A stretch of DNA of 64,000 nucleotides from Ignavibacteriales bacterium (GTDB lineage: Bacteria; Bacteroidota; Ignavibacteria; Ignavibacteriales; Ignavibacteriaceae). Position 1 is the first letter of the stretch, and each line of letters opens with the position of its first letter. The position numbers were made by a program, and so were the translations under genes. The stretch lies in contig JADJIH010000020.1 in NCBI GenBank assembly GCA_016707115.1, positions 50,623 to 114,622 on the forward strand, read 5' to 3'. The notes under the pieces are model-generated. The model had not been told where the DNA came from. It worked only from the letters and a program-made list of their open reading frames with translations, and made no database searches. Below, one piece after another: positions 8,379 through 19,200 of the stretch.

Positions 8379-9989
8379 TTACCTCAATAAAATCATTTTC
8401 TTCGTATCTACGAACGAACTCGACTGCAGTTTGTAAAAATATATTCCGCTTGAAAGATTAGAAGCATTCCAATTTACTTCATAACTTCCAGCTTCCCTAT
8501 AATCGTTAACTAATGTTGCTACTTCATTTCCAAGCACATCATAAACTTTTAGTGATACTTGTGTGTTACTGGATACTTGATACCGGATGTTGGTAGTTGG
8601 GTTGAAAGGATTCGGATAATTTTGTTCTAAAGAAAATGATGCAATAGAATTTTCTTCATCATCCAAAGAAGTCGGGGTTTGAACATATTTTATTATGGTA
8701 ATATCATAACCGGACAAAGCGTCAAAGCTATTACCCGTAGAAAAGACATTGCCATTCGGATCAACTCCAACTGCAACAGGAACATCCTGGCTATTGCTTA
8801 ACCCGTTATAGTATATAGCCCATTGAAATGAGCCAGCAGTATTATATTTTAAAGTGGTAATATCCGAATTACTGTATCTCTGCCCAATTACATAAACATT
8901 TGCCAAATTATCAATTGCAATATCATAACCAGTGTATCCATCGGTGACAGTGCTATCGCCACTAAATTCGTTTAACCAAACTTCATTTCCATCCGGACTA
9001 TATTTTATCGTTGTTATTTTGTAAGAAAGTGGAAATCCTAAAGTTCCTGTTTCACCTGTTACATAAATATTCCCAAGATCATCTTTTACAACTGCTCTGC
9101 AATTATCCCAGCCTGTGGCAGAATTATAAAGCTTACTCCACTGCACAAGACCTGTTGGATTAATTTTTACAACTGCATAATCCAAGTTGGATGTGCCTAC
9201 AATGATAATATTACTGTTATTATCAATAGTCATATCAATTGGATTAATGTTTCCAACACCTTGTCCATAACGCGATGCCCAAACAAAATCAAGATTTTGT
9301 TCATACTTAAGTGCAATAAATGATAAGGAATCATTATCCTGTATATAGCCGGCGATGATTATCTTGCCGGCACCATCTAAGGCAATTTTTCTTCCGCCTT
9401 CACTACTGGAATTATAAAAAATTTGGTTTACCAGATTACCATCTGAATCAAACTTTACAAGGAAAATATTATTTCCACCGTTTCCGTACTCACCGGTAAC
9501 ATAAACATTTCCAGTTAAATCAGTAATAATATCGTATCCACCAGCATAATAGCCATTTACATACTGAAATTTATATGACCAGAGTTGTGTGCCATCCGGG
9601 CTGTATTTTATGACAAGCATTTTATTGGCGCCGCCTGAATAAATTGCTGTTTCACCAGTGACATAAACATTTCCAGATGCATCAACATAAATTGCTCTGG
9701 TAAATGCACCATTGTTATCCTGTGCAACAAAGTTTTGTATCCATTGCTGCACACCTTGTGAATTATACTTAACAGTTACAGCTTGTATGTCAAGATTCAG
9801 ATTTGTCTGCCTTTGCGCACCTGTTACATATACATTTCCCTGTGCATCGACGAACATATCGTTAACACTTTCGTTTCTGATACTATCTGAAGTAAATCTT
9901 TGCACCCAGTCTTCTGAAACTTGTGCAAAAGTAAATGTAGCCCAAAGCTGAAATCCAAGCAAAACGAACAGTATTTTTAATCGTCGCAT
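8379..9989 (-). CDS. Secreted SBBP-type beta-propeller protein with T9SS C-terminal sorting domain
   Basis: This 536-residue exported protein has a signal peptide at residues 1-23 (ending FTFAQ). It is built of about eight repeats with the recurring phrase D.xGNVYVTG, for example AQGNVYVTGAQ, ASGNVYVTGET and LTGNVYVTGEY; these are SBBP-type propeller blades. The last 85 residues are a T9SS type A sorting domain: SLEQNYPNPFNPTTNIRY, SLKVYDVLGNEVATLV, then SSGIYFYKL and the basic end KKMILLR. By family knowledge the domain directs export across the outer membrane and surface anchoring or release. No enzyme motif is present. Its neighbour to the left is convergent, and to the right lies the Ser/Thr kinase gene in the same direction. 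Confidence 0.88.
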   Translation of the reverse strand: MRRLKILFVLLGFQLWATFTFAQVSEDWVQRFTSDSIRNESVNDMFVDAQGNVYVTGAQRQTNLNLDIQAVTVKYNSQGVQQWIQNFVAQDNNGAFTRAIYVDASGNVYVTGETAIYSGGANKMLVIKYSPDGTQLWSYKFQYVNGYYAGGYDIITDLTGNVYVTGEYGNGGNNIFLVKFDSDGNLVNQIFYNSSSEGGRKIALDGAGKIIIAGYIQDNDSLSFIALKYEQNLDFVWASRYGQGVGNINPIDMTIDNNSNIIIVGTSNLDYAVVKINPTGLVQWSKLYNSATGWDNCRAVVKDDLGNIYVTGETGTLGFPLSYKITTIKYSPDGNEVWLNEFSGDSTVTDGYTGYDIAIDNLANVYVIGQRYSNSDITTLKYNTAGSFQWAIYYNGLSNSQDVPVAVGVDPNGNVFSTGNSFDALSGYDITIIKYVQTPTSLDDEENSIASFSLEQNYPNPFNPTTNIRYQVSSNTQVSLKVYDVLGNEVATLVNDYREAGSYEVNWNASNLSSGIYFYKLQSSSFVDTKKMILLR

Positions 9990-10082
9990 GTTAGTCTCCT
10001 TTATTTTAAATCTAAAAATTGGATATAGACTTACATGCGTAACGAAACTCTAAATTGGCTCATTAAAAGGAAAAAGAATGGA

Positions 10083-12635
10083 TCAGTTTTTTGATTGATT
10101 TAATAGGTTCTTATAAAAACTGAGTTTTTGAGGATTTTTTGTTTGATTAAATAACTTTACAAGATATTCTAAAATCCTTATTGTATTAAAATCTTTTTCC
10201 CCTTTTATTTGTTTGATTCGTTCATATCCGGTAACAAGTAAATTTTCTGCTTCAATGTATTTTTTTTGATGGTAATAAATTATTCCTAGTTCAGCATTTG
10301 CAGAAATTTCATTTGGATGATCTTTGGGATAATTTTTTTTATAGATAGAAAGAGCATTTTTGATATATTTTTCTGCGTCTGTAAACTTAGATTTTTCGAT
10401 TAGAATTTTGCCATACCAAAAATCCGTTAATCCAACCCAAACGTGATTTTCGTTAAGTGAGATTTTAAAATTTTCCGCCGCCATTAATAAATTAGATTCT
10501 GATGACTCAAATTTATTCATCGTATATTCAAGTGCACCTAAGTTCATAAAACCCAATCCAACTAACGAATGATTTTTACCAAAAGAATTTATTTTCAGCT
10601 CGAGTGATTTTTTAAAATACTCTTCAGCTTTACTTAAGCTATCCTTATCGATATAAATATATGCCAGGTTATTGTAAATAGTAGAAATCTCAGGACGATC
10701 AGGGCTATACAGTTTTAAATAAACTTCTAACGATTTTTTATAATATTTTTCTGCTCCATCAATATCATTTAGAGATTCAAGAGTGAGAGCTAAATTGTTT
10801 AAAGTACTTGCCACATCTCTATCCGTTTCACCAAAATTCTTTTGATAAATATTTAATGCTTCTTTAAGCAGCTTTAGTGATTCTTGATACTTAGCCTGTT
10901 CTTCTTTTAAAATTCCCAGGTCATTTATAGCACCTGCTAATGATCTGGGCGGAGAATCCGAATTATTTCTAAAAATTTTTATGCTTTTAGTGTAAAGTGA
11001 ATCAGCAAGATTTAAGTCTCCAATCCAATGATAATATAAAGCAAGCTCATGCATACTTTCTGCACTTTGATAACTTTCTTTACCATAAACATTATTATTT
11101 AATTCTAATGATTTTATAAGATGCGGTTTAGCTTCATCAAATTCACCAAGATTTGTAAGTGTTACACCAATTGTTTTTCTAACAGAAGCTTCAATTTCGG
11201 GATGACTGGAAAAATTATCTCCAACATCTATTGAGGCTTTTTTAAGAATATCATAAACTTTAACGTCTTTACCAACTTCAGTTGGATCAACAGATGAAAG
11301 CATTTCCTGCAAAAAATTATTCACAGTTTCGACTTTTTGCGTTTCAAGTTTTGCATTATCTCTTTCTTTAGCTGCAATGTTTGCTTGCCAGATAATCGCA
11401 ATAAGACTTGCAATCAAGAAAACAATAAATCCAACCGAAGAAACAAATCCAACCTTATGCCTTTTAATAAATTTATTCAATCTATATCCGGCAGTATCTT
11501 TTTGTGCGATTACAGGCAGCCCGATAAGGTGCCTTCTTATATCTTCCGAAAACTGTTCAACGGAAACATATCTTCTCAAAGGATCTTTGTGCATTGCCTT
11601 TAGTATGATATTATCTAAATCTCCTTTTAAATGCGCTGACAATTTTTCTTGATTTATAATCTTATCGCTTGCAGATATTTCAGATGATTGAATAATCCTT
11701 TCACTTGGCTTAATAATTTTTTCTTCAGTGATGATTTTACTAATAGCTGCTGGTGAGCTGTTTGTAATTTTATATGGTTGGTTTCCGGTTAGAAGTTGAT
11801 AAAGTAAAACTCCAAGTGAGTAAACATCACTCGCAGTTGTAATTTTCTCTCCCTTAATTTGTTCTGGACTTGCATACTCGGGAGTAAGATGCCAAACACC
11901 AGTGCGAGTTAATCCTTCATTACCATCAACTAACTCCTCATCAATAAGTTTTGCAATACCAAAATCTAAAAGTTTTGGAATTCCATCTTTAGTAACTAAA
12001 ATGTTTCCGGGTTTGAGATCGCGATGTATAATTAAATTTTGATGAGCATATTGAACTGCGTTACAAACTTCTCTAAACAATTTAAGTTTTTCTTCAATAC
12101 TAAGTTTTTTTTGATTGCAGCATTCAGTAATCGGGATTCCATCAATAAATTCCATAACTAAGTATGGAAGCCCATCAACAGTTCTGCCGCCATCTAAAAG
12201 TCTGGCTATGTTTTGATGTTGAAGATTAGCAAGTGTCTGTCTTTCAATTTGGAATCGCTTTAAAAGATATTCACTTGTTATTCCGTGCTTTAAAATTTTA
12301 ATTGCAACTTTTTGATCAAACTCTTTATCATTTCGTTTCCCAGTGTAAACAATTCCCATTCCACCAACACCGGCTTCACCATCAATTATATAGTTGCCGA
12401 TTTGTTTACCAATGTAAGGATCAACAAAATCTCTTTTGTTTTGTTCAACAATAGTTAATGGTTCTTCAAGAAAATCTTTTGTGTTTCCAAGTGAATTAAA
12501 TAACGAAAAAATTTCATTCTTTAATTCAGGATCGTCTTTACATTTTTGATTTAAAAAGGATTCTCTTTTATCAACAGCAAGATTTGATGCTTCATCAAAA
12601 AGTTCTCGAACTTTATTTAATCTATCTTGATTCAA
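10083..12635 (-). CDS. Membrane Ser/Thr protein kinase with C-terminal TPR repeats
   Basis: This 850-residue PknB-type kinase follows its sigma factor by 18 bases. A helical N-terminal segment is followed by the kinase domain (about 75-375): glycine loop GEAGVGGMGIVYTG, Lys in VAIKILK (about 113), catalytic loop IIHRDLKPGNIL, DFGIAK and a PEYASPEQ activation-segment end. All key residues are kept, so it should be active. One transmembrane helix lies at about 395-417 (VGFVSSVGFIVFLIASLIAI). At least seven tetratricopeptide repeats fill about 480-830 (for example ATLNNLALTLESLNDIDGAE), probably extracytoplasmic. Kinase-TPR proteins coupled to ECF factors are common in Acidobacteria and Ignavibacteria. 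The inferred role is signal-dependent control of the sigma factor; targets are unknown. Confidence 0.9.
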   Translation of the reverse strand: MNQDRLNKVRELFDEASNLAVDKRESFLNQKCKDDPELKNEIFSLFNSLGNTKDFLEEPLTIVEQNKRDFVDPYIGKQIGNYIIDGEAGVGGMGIVYTGKRNDKEFDQKVAIKILKHGITSEYLLKRFQIERQTLANLQHQNIARLLDGGRTVDGLPYLVMEFIDGIPITECCNQKKLSIEEKLKLFREVCNAVQYAHQNLIIHRDLKPGNILVTKDGIPKLLDFGIAKLIDEELVDGNEGLTRTGVWHLTPEYASPEQIKGEKITTASDVYSLGVLLYQLLTGNQPYKITNSSPAAISKIITEEKIIKPSERIIQSSEISASDKIINQEKLSAHLKGDLDNIILKAMHKDPLRRYVSVEQFSEDIRRHLIGLPVIAQKDTAGYRLNKFIKRHKVGFVSSVGFIVFLIASLIAIIWQANIAAKERDNAKLETQKVETVNNFLQEMLSSVDPTEVGKDVKVYDILKKASIDVGDNFSSHPEIEASVRKTIGVTLTNLGEFDEAKPHLIKSLELNNNVYGKESYQSAESMHELALYYHWIGDLNLADSLYTKSIKIFRNNSDSPPRSLAGAINDLGILKEEQAKYQESLKLLKEALNIYQKNFGETDRDVASTLNNLALTLESLNDIDGAEKYYKKSLEVYLKLYSPDRPEISTIYNNLAYIYIDKDSLSKAEEYFKKSLELKINSFGKNHSLVGLGFMNLGALEYTMNKFESSESNLLMAAENFKISLNENHVWVGLTDFWYGKILIEKSKFTDAEKYIKNALSIYKKNYPKDHPNEISANAELGIIYYHQKKYIEAENLLVTGYERIKQIKGEKDFNTIRILEYLVKLFNQTKNPQKLSFYKNLLNQSKN

Positions 12636-12653
12636 AATTATTATTTAGTTTGA

Positions 12654-13223
12654 TTATTGAGCTGCTATTTCTCGGTAGAGCCATGCTTTTGCAAAATTCC
12701 AGTCACGTTTTGCAGTAGCAGGAGAGATGTTTAGCACTTCTGCGGTTTCTTCAATTGTAAGTCCGGAAAAATATCTTAACTCAACAATTTTGCTTGATCG
12801 TTCTTCAAGAGTTTCAAGTTTTTTAAGTGCTTCATCAAGTGCAATGATTTGATCATCAGTTTTTTCTGATACTTCAAATACTTCTTCAAGTGAAACATTC
12901 GATTGACCCTCACCGCGTTTTAATGATTTTCTTCTTCTCGCATGTTCCACAAGAATCTGCCGCATTGATTGTGCAGCAATTCCAAAAAAGTGTGCACGAT
13001 TCTGCCAGGAAATGTTTTGATCGCCGATTAGTTTTATATAAGCTTCGTGAACAAGTTCTGTTGTTTGAAGAGTGTGATTCCTGTATTCATCACGTAAATA
13101 CTTAGAAGATATTTTTCTCAATTCATTGTAAACGTGTGGAAGCAGTTCATCGACTGCACCTTTTTTACCATTGATGCAATCTTCTAACAATAAAGTTATT
13201 TGCTGCGCAGAAAGATCGTGCAT
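12654..13223 (-). CDS. ECF-type RNA polymerase sigma-70 factor
   Basis: This 189-residue sigma factor has region 2 at about 25-95 (LRKISSKYLRDEYRNHTLQT, then LVHEAYIKLI). Region 4 is at about 130-185, with the helix-turn-helix SGLTIEETAEVLNISPATAK. The HTLQTTELVHEAYIKL motif and RRKSLKRGEG are those of the Acidobacteria/Rhodopirellula-type ECF group that travels with Ser/Thr kinases. The neighbouring kinase gene starts 18 bases downstream in the same direction, so they form one operon. No anti-sigma factor gene is present, which fits control by the kinase, but that is inference. The start at 13223 (MHDLSAQQIT) is the only reasonable one. Confidence 0.92.
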   Translation of the reverse strand: MHDLSAQQITLLLEDCINGKKGAVDELLPHVYNELRKISSKYLRDEYRNHTLQTTELVHEAYIKLIGDQNISWQNRAHFFGIAAQSMRQILVEHARRRKSLKRGEGQSNVSLEEVFEVSEKTDDQIIALDEALKKLETLEERSSKIVELRYFSGLTIEETAEVLNISPATAKRDWNFAKAWLYREIAAQ

Positions 13224-13354
13224 AAATTAATTTGGATTATTTGTTAAGACCTGCTGAATTCAGGGTTGAAAATAGGAGATTAACTGTGGCTTGTCAATAG
13301 TTGGAAGCTAAATAATTTGATAAAATATATCAGGACTTAAAAAGATTAAGAACT

Positions 13355-14467
13355 CTATCTTAGTAAAATCATTTTTTTAGAATCAACAAAGCTTCCGGCA
13401 GTAAATTTGTAAAAATAAATTCCGCTGGATAGAGAGCTTGCATTAAAGTTTATTTCATAACTTCCAGCATTTCTGTACTCATCAACAAGCGTAGCAACTT
13501 CATTTCCTAGTACATCATATACTTTTAATGTTTGATGACTGCTGACTGAAGACTGCCAAATAATTTTTGTGTTTGGATTAAAAGGATTTGGATAGTTCTG
13601 ATAGAGGTTAAATGAAACCGGAGTTTGAAGAGTATTATCATCTTCTACAGAAACCGGACTTCCGGCATTTAACCATGCTGTATAAATTAAACAAGTTAAT
13701 TTGTGTGATGCGCTTTTAAATAACTCAGTTGTAAAACCCTTACTAAGTTCCCATAGTTTTGAATAGTATGCCGAACTTGTTGTATTGCCCGCAAATGCTT
13801 TTGCCAAACTATCACATTTTAAAACTGAATCTACATAGATATAATTATTATAGAGTGTACTAAAAATAAAATCGGAAACATTATTTATATAAACTAAACT
13901 ATCTCCGGAATAAATAATTTGAGCGCTGTAAGTATTAATCATATTTGATTCAAACCTGCTGTGCACACCTGTTTGTCCTGTTAACTGTCCGTTGTAATTT
14001 TTTGTGATATGAAGTGGCATATGCATATCACCAATATAATGTCCAAGATCGGCAGCGAGCAGCATTGCTTTGTGAAATTGATTATTCTGGAATGCTGTTT
14101 CAAGTGAATCAAATGTATTCATAATTGCCCAGGGCAGTATTCCCTGATCCATCACAAAAGTAATTCCGTGCTGTAAAACTAAAGAATCAAAAATTTGTGT
14201 TATGTGCCCGTTTGAAATAAATTCAGAATAGTTATCAATATCGATGTAATGCTTTGGTGCTTCATCGGGATCAGATGATTTTCGATAATCTGCATCAGAA
14301 CCGTGTGCAGCAAGTGAATCTGACCAGCTTCCCCAGAAACTCATTGACGGAGTGACAGATAGAATTGTTTTTGTGTTGATAATTCTATGTCCAACATTTC
14401 CCCAGCCTAAAAAAAGTGTTGAACAAATTGTAATTGTAGCGAGTAATAATTTAGATTTTATTTTCAT
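13355..14467 (-). CDS. Secreted S1/P1-type zinc nuclease with T9SS sorting domain
   Basis: This 370-residue exported protein resembles zinc-dependent S1/P1 nucleases, which cut single-stranded nucleic acids to 5'-mononucleotides. The ATG at 14467 (MKIKSKLLLATITICSTLFL) is preferred over an upstream GTG at 14482 because it gives a clean signal peptide. Cleavage before WGNVGHR would leave Trp as the first mature residue, the position whose amino group binds zinc in this family. Other ligand motifs are HYIDIDNY (about 87) and the hallmark DLGHYIGDMHMPLH (about 150), then HSRFESNMI (about 175). A T9SS domain forms the last 80 residues (NLYQNYPNPFNPNTKI to KKMILLR). Phospholipase C of the same fold is an alternative. 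Its last 162 bases are nearly identical to the next gene's end. Confidence 0.85.
   Translation of the reverse strand: MKIKSKLLLATITICSTLFLGWGNVGHRIINTKTILSVTPSMSFWGSWSDSLAAHGSDADYRKSSDPDEAPKHYIDIDNYSEFISNGHITQIFDSLVLQHGITFVMDQGILPWAIMNTFDSLETAFQNNQFHKAMLLAADLGHYIGDMHMPLHITKNYNGQLTGQTGVHSRFESNMINTYSAQIIYSGDSLVYINNVSDFIFSTLYNNYIYVDSVLKCDSLAKAFAGNTTSSAYYSKLWELSKGFTTELFKSASHKLTCLIYTAWLNAGSPVSVEDDNTLQTPVSFNLYQNYPNPFNPNTKIIWQSSVSSHQTLKVYDVLGNEVATLVDEYRNAGSYEINFNASSLSSGIYFYKFTAGSFVDSKKMILLR
13368..13529 (-). repeat. Near-identical 162-base T9SS-domain repeat, copy A
   Basis: The segment encodes the end of the T9SS sorting domain of the S1/P1-like nuclease. It aligns without gaps to 14527-14688 in the next gene and differs at only about ten positions, giving almost the same last 50 residues. 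Confidence 0.85.
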
Positions 14468-14513
14468 ACCGCAATTTACCACAATATATTTTTAATCTAT
14501 TTCCTTTTATTAA

Positions 14514-16088
14514 TCATTTCATTAATATCATTTTTTTAGAATCAACAAAACTTCCAGCATTGAGTTTGTAAAAATAAATTCCACTGGATAGAGAGCTTGC
14601 ATTAAAGTTTATTTCATAACTTCCGGCATTTCTGTACTCATCAACAAGAGTAGCAACTTCATTTCCAAGTACATCATAAACTTTTAAGGATACAAATTGC
14701 GTACTGTTTATTGCATAATGAATTTTTGTACTTGGATTAAATGGATTAGGATAGTTTTGATCTAACGTCATTAGTTCAGGAATAGTTTCTTTATCAACTG
14801 ATGTAGATGGAAAAGTATTAAATGACCATGTTTCTGACCAATCACTTACACCTTTCAAATTTTCTGAACGAACTCTCCAATAATACTTTTGATTTAATGG
14901 AACTGCTACGGATTTTGAATTTTCAATATAAAGAGTATTTCCAAAAAATGTTGTATCACCATTGCCTGGATTTATAAGAACATAAAAACTACTAAACAAA
15001 GAATCTGTACTTAATTGAAATCTTGTTAAGCTATAATTAAGTCTTTCCCATTCGAATTCAATAAGTGTTTGTTCAAAATTTGCATTGTTTGCCGGGCTAA
15101 CTTGTAGTGGAGTTGAAGGCTCTGTAATATTTGATAACCATCCACTTACTGTTTTATTTATATATCCTCTATAAAACGGCGGGACATTTCCAGTAGTATA
15201 ACAATACCATCCGTTATTTATATCAGTGAAGAAAACATCATGAAGATCACTGCTATCACTTACTAAAATCGGAGTCCAGGTATTTCCATAATCCTCAGAA
15301 TAAACAATTGCATTGTAATCAATACCAAATCCAGTTGCCCAGCAATTGTTTTCTATCGCTCTAATATTTGTACAGAATAGTAATGGCATAATATTTTTAT
15401 TCCATGTTGCGCCACCATCCGATGTTGATATTAAACCCACTCCACCAGCATAACCATTTAAATCATCTGAAAAAGAAATATCCCAAAATGAATGACCAGG
15501 AACTAAATCTTCATATACAACAATCCAGTTATCTCCACCATTTGTTGTTTTAAATATTTTGGGTCCCGAAATAATAAAACCTGTTAAGTCATTTAGCATC
15601 TCAATTTTTGGTTCATACAAATTAGATGCAATAAAAGTTTTATACCAGGTTAACCCTCCATCTACAGTTTTATATTGATAGATATCATTTGAAACAGCAG
15701 TATATCCAAATACCCAGCCTAAATTTTCATTGATAAATTCAACTGAGCTAAAATGGTTTTCGTCCTGGTAACTAAGATTCCAGGAATTACCACTATCCGT
15801 CGTTTTATAAATACCATCAAAAGTGGTACAGAATCCTATGTTATTGTTAGCAAAACTTAGTGAACTTGGTACTCCACTAATATTACTTTGCGTCCAATTT
15901 TCTCCACCATCAGTTGTTTTTAGAACAAATGGATTTCCTGGATATGGATAACCACTAACAAATCCCAGTAGTGAATCAACAAAGAAAATTGAGTTATAAT
16001 ATTGGTAAGCATCCGAATGTTGTTGCACCCACTGGGCATTAACTATACCACCAAACATTAAAAAAGAAAGAAGTAAATATTTTTTCAT
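14514..16088 (-). CDS. Secreted YCF48-like beta-propeller protein with T9SS sorting domain
   Basis: This 524-residue exported protein has a signal at residues 1-18 (ending GGIVNAQ). It is followed by six to seven propeller blades with the repeated phrase KTTDGGENW, KTTDSGNSW, KTVDGGLTW, KTTNGGDNW or STSDGGATW. This is the BNR/YCF48-like pattern of sialidase-type and photosystem-assembly-type propellers. A fibronectin-like module follows (SPANNANFEQTLIEFEWERL, about 330), then the T9SS domain (DQNYPNPFNPSTKIHYA to KKMILMK). The catalytic residues of sialidases are not evident, so I call it a surface or secreted propeller of unknown ligand. Its last 162 bases nearly duplicate those of the nuclease gene downstream, 46 bases away. 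Confidence 0.85.
   Translation of the reverse strand: MKKYLLLSFLMFGGIVNAQWVQQHSDAYQYYNSIFFVDSLLGFVSGYPYPGNPFVLKTTDGGENWTQSNISGVPSSLSFANNNIGFCTTFDGIYKTTDSGNSWNLSYQDENHFSSVEFINENLGWVFGYTAVSNDIYQYKTVDGGLTWYKTFIASNLYEPKIEMLNDLTGFIISGPKIFKTTNGGDNWIVVYEDLVPGHSFWDISFSDDLNGYAGGVGLISTSDGGATWNKNIMPLLFCTNIRAIENNCWATGFGIDYNAIVYSEDYGNTWTPILVSDSSDLHDVFFTDINNGWYCYTTGNVPPFYRGYINKTVSGWLSNITEPSTPLQVSPANNANFEQTLIEFEWERLNYSLTRFQLSTDSLFSSFYVLINPGNGDTTFFGNTLYIENSKSVAVPLNQKYYWRVRSENLKGVSDWSETWSFNTFPSTSVDKETIPELMTLDQNYPNPFNPSTKIHYAINSTQFVSLKVYDVLGNEVATLVDEYRNAGSYEINFNASSLSSGIYFYKLNAGSFVDSKKMILMK
14527..14688 (-). repeat. Near-identical 162-base T9SS-domain repeat, copy B
   Basis: This is the counterpart of 13368-13529, with the same length, the same frame and no gaps. 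It lies at the 3' end of the YCF48-like gene. Recent duplication or gene conversion of the sorting domain would explain the identity, since the rest of the two genes is unrelated. Confidence 0.85.
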
Positions 16089-16271
16089 TTTTAATCATCC
16101 TTTAAGTTATTATGATGACTAAATATCACGATAATCGTGCCGATTGAATTTGAGTATATTGAAAACAAATGGCTAAAAAACGAAACAAATCACGTTAAAT
16201 TTACATTAAATTTTTACAATTGCTTAACCCTATTCTTAAACTTTAACTTGATCTTGAACCTAAACTTAAAC

Positions 16272-19200
16272 TCATTCATACTCATCCCAGCTTTTCATTT
16301 TTAGTTCTGAAGGCTTATAGTTCTTAAGAGCTTTTACAAATCTTTTTGCAATTTGTACATTTGTAAAAAGTGCAATGTTCAAATCAACGGCTTTTCTTCG
16401 TATAATATAATCGCTGTCAAGTTCAACTTTTTCAGAAGTTTTGGGAATGTTAATTACAAGATCAATTTCACCATTGCCCATATAACTTAATATGCTTGGT
16501 TCCTGGTTATCAAACGGACGATAAAGAACTTCAACATCAAGTCCGCCATTTTCTTTATAGAATTCTGAAGTGCCTTTTGTACCGTAAAATTTTAATCCCA
16601 TCTTCTGCAGGATTTTTAATTCATCAATAAGCTCAGCTTTATTCTTGGGAGTTCCTGTAGAAAGCAATACACCCTTAGTTGGAACTCTTTGTCCGATGGC
16701 TAGCAAACTTTTCAGAAATGCTTCATTAAAATCATCACCAAGACAAGCAACTTCACCAGTTGATGACATTTCAACCCCCGTTACAGGATCTGAACCTTTT
16801 AATCTTGTAAAAGAGAATTGAGAAGCTTTAACTCCTACGTAATCGAGATCAAAAGATGATTTATCAATTCTTGGAACTTTTTCTCCAAGCATTAATCTTG
16901 TTGCAATTTCTATAAAATTTATCTTTAAAGTTTTAGATACAAATGGAAAACTTCTTGATGCACGAAGATTACACTCAATAACTTTTACTTCGTTATCCTT
17001 TGCAATAAACTGAATATTAAATGGTCCGGTAATTTCTAATTCTTTTGCAATTTCACGCGTAATCATTTTTACTTTACGCATCGTTTCTAAATAAGTACGT
17101 TGTGGAGGAAGCACAATAGTTGCATCACCGGAATGAACTCCGGCATTTTCAACATGCTCTGCAATTGCGTAACAGAAAAGCTCGCCTTCAGATGCAACCG
17201 CATCAACTTCAATTTCACGTGCATCAGTAATAAACTTACTTATAACTACAGGATGCTCAGTATTAAGATCAGTAGCTTTTTTAAGATACATCTCAAGCTC
17301 ATCTTTTGTAAGAACTATGCTCATTGCTGCACCGCTAAGAACATAACTTGGTCTTATCAAAACAGGATAACCAACGCTCTCCGCAAAAACTTTTGCATCT
17401 GCAAGAGTGGTTACTTCATTCCATTCGGGTTGATCAACACCAATTCTATCCAGAATTTGTGAAAATTTATGCCGGCTTTCAGCGTTATCAATTTGCTCTG
17501 GAGAAGTCCCAATTATTTTTAGTCCGGCATTGTGAAGTTTCATCGAAAGATTATTCGGAACTTGTCCGCCCATCGAAACTATTATTCCTTGCGGATTTTC
17601 TTTATCATAAATATCAAGTACACGTTCAAAAGTTAACTGTTCAAAGTAAAGTTTGTCACAAATGTCATAATCAGTACTCACAGTTTCAGGATTGCAGTTT
17701 ATCATAATTGATTTGTAACCAGATTTGTTTACCTGGTTTACAGCATTAACACAGCACCAATCAAACTCAACTGATGAACCGATACGATAAGCACCGCTTC
17801 CAAGCACAACAATCTGATCTTTTTCACCAAGTGAGATATCATCTTCCACTCCGTGATAAGTTAAATATAGGTAATTTGTTTGGGCAGGAAACTCTGCAGC
17901 CATTGTGTCAATTTGTTTTACAACAGGAATTACATTTAATGATTTGCGATACTCACGAACTTCAAGTTCTTTTGTGTTTGTCTGTTTACCGATTTGATAA
18001 TCCGAAAATCCATTCTGTTTCAAGTGCCGCATTAATTCAGTATCAACATCTTTTAATTTTTTATTTGAGATATGATTTTCAAGATCAACAATATTCTTCA
18101 TCTTATACAAAAACCATTTTGTAATTTTTGTAAGATCATGAATCTTATCAACAGAGTAACCTTGTTTAAGCGCAACAGCTATAGCAAAAATTCTTTTATC
18201 GGTTGGCTCTGATAATTCTTTATCAAGATTAATAAATCTCATTTCGTTGCCAACAAAACCCTGCATTCCAACATCAAGCATGCGAATTGCTTTTTGCAAA
18301 ACTTCTTCAAAACTTCTTCCAAGCGACATTACTTCGCCAACTGATTTCATTTCTGAACCAAGTTGTGTGCTTACCTGCTGGAATTTTTGTAAATCCCAAC
18401 GAGGGAACTTTAAAGCAACATAATCAAGTGCAGGTTCAAAGTTTGCGGATGTTTCCTGCGTGATAATATTTACAACTTCATTAAGCGCATAACCCAAAGC
18501 AAGTTTTGTTGCAATGAATGCAAGTGGATAGCCAGTGGCTTTTGATGCAAGTGCAGAGCTTCGACTTAATCTCGCATTAACTTCAATAATTCTGTAATCT
18601 TCAGATTTCGGATCAAGTGCATATTGAATATTACACTCGCCAATAATTCCGAGATGACGAATAAGTTTTATTCCAATTGAGCGAAGTTTAAAATTTTCTC
18701 TGGCGGATAGAGTTTGAACAGGAGCAATTACAACGCTGTCGCCAGTATGTATTCCCATCGGATCAATATTTTCCATTGAGCAGATTGTAATACAATTATC
18801 ATAATTATCGCGAACAATTTCGTATTCAACTTCCTTCCAGCCGTAAAGCGATTCTTCAATTAAAATTTGTTTAGTAAAAGAAAATGCTCGTTTTGCTTTT
18901 TCAACCAACTCTTCTTTGTTGTTTACAATTCCCGAACCCAATCCACCAAGTGCATAAGCAATACGAACCATCACAGGAAAATTAATTTCTTCAGCAGCTT
19001 TAACAGCTTCATCTACGCTTTTTGCTGTTTTACTTCTTGCAATCTTTAATCCAACTTCTGCAACACGATCTCCAAATAATAATCTATCTTCAGTATCTTT
19101 AATTGTATCAACAGGAGTTCCAAGAACTTTAATGTTATACTTTTCTAAAATTCCTTTATCGTATAAATCAACTCCAACATTAAGTGCCGTTTGTCCACCA

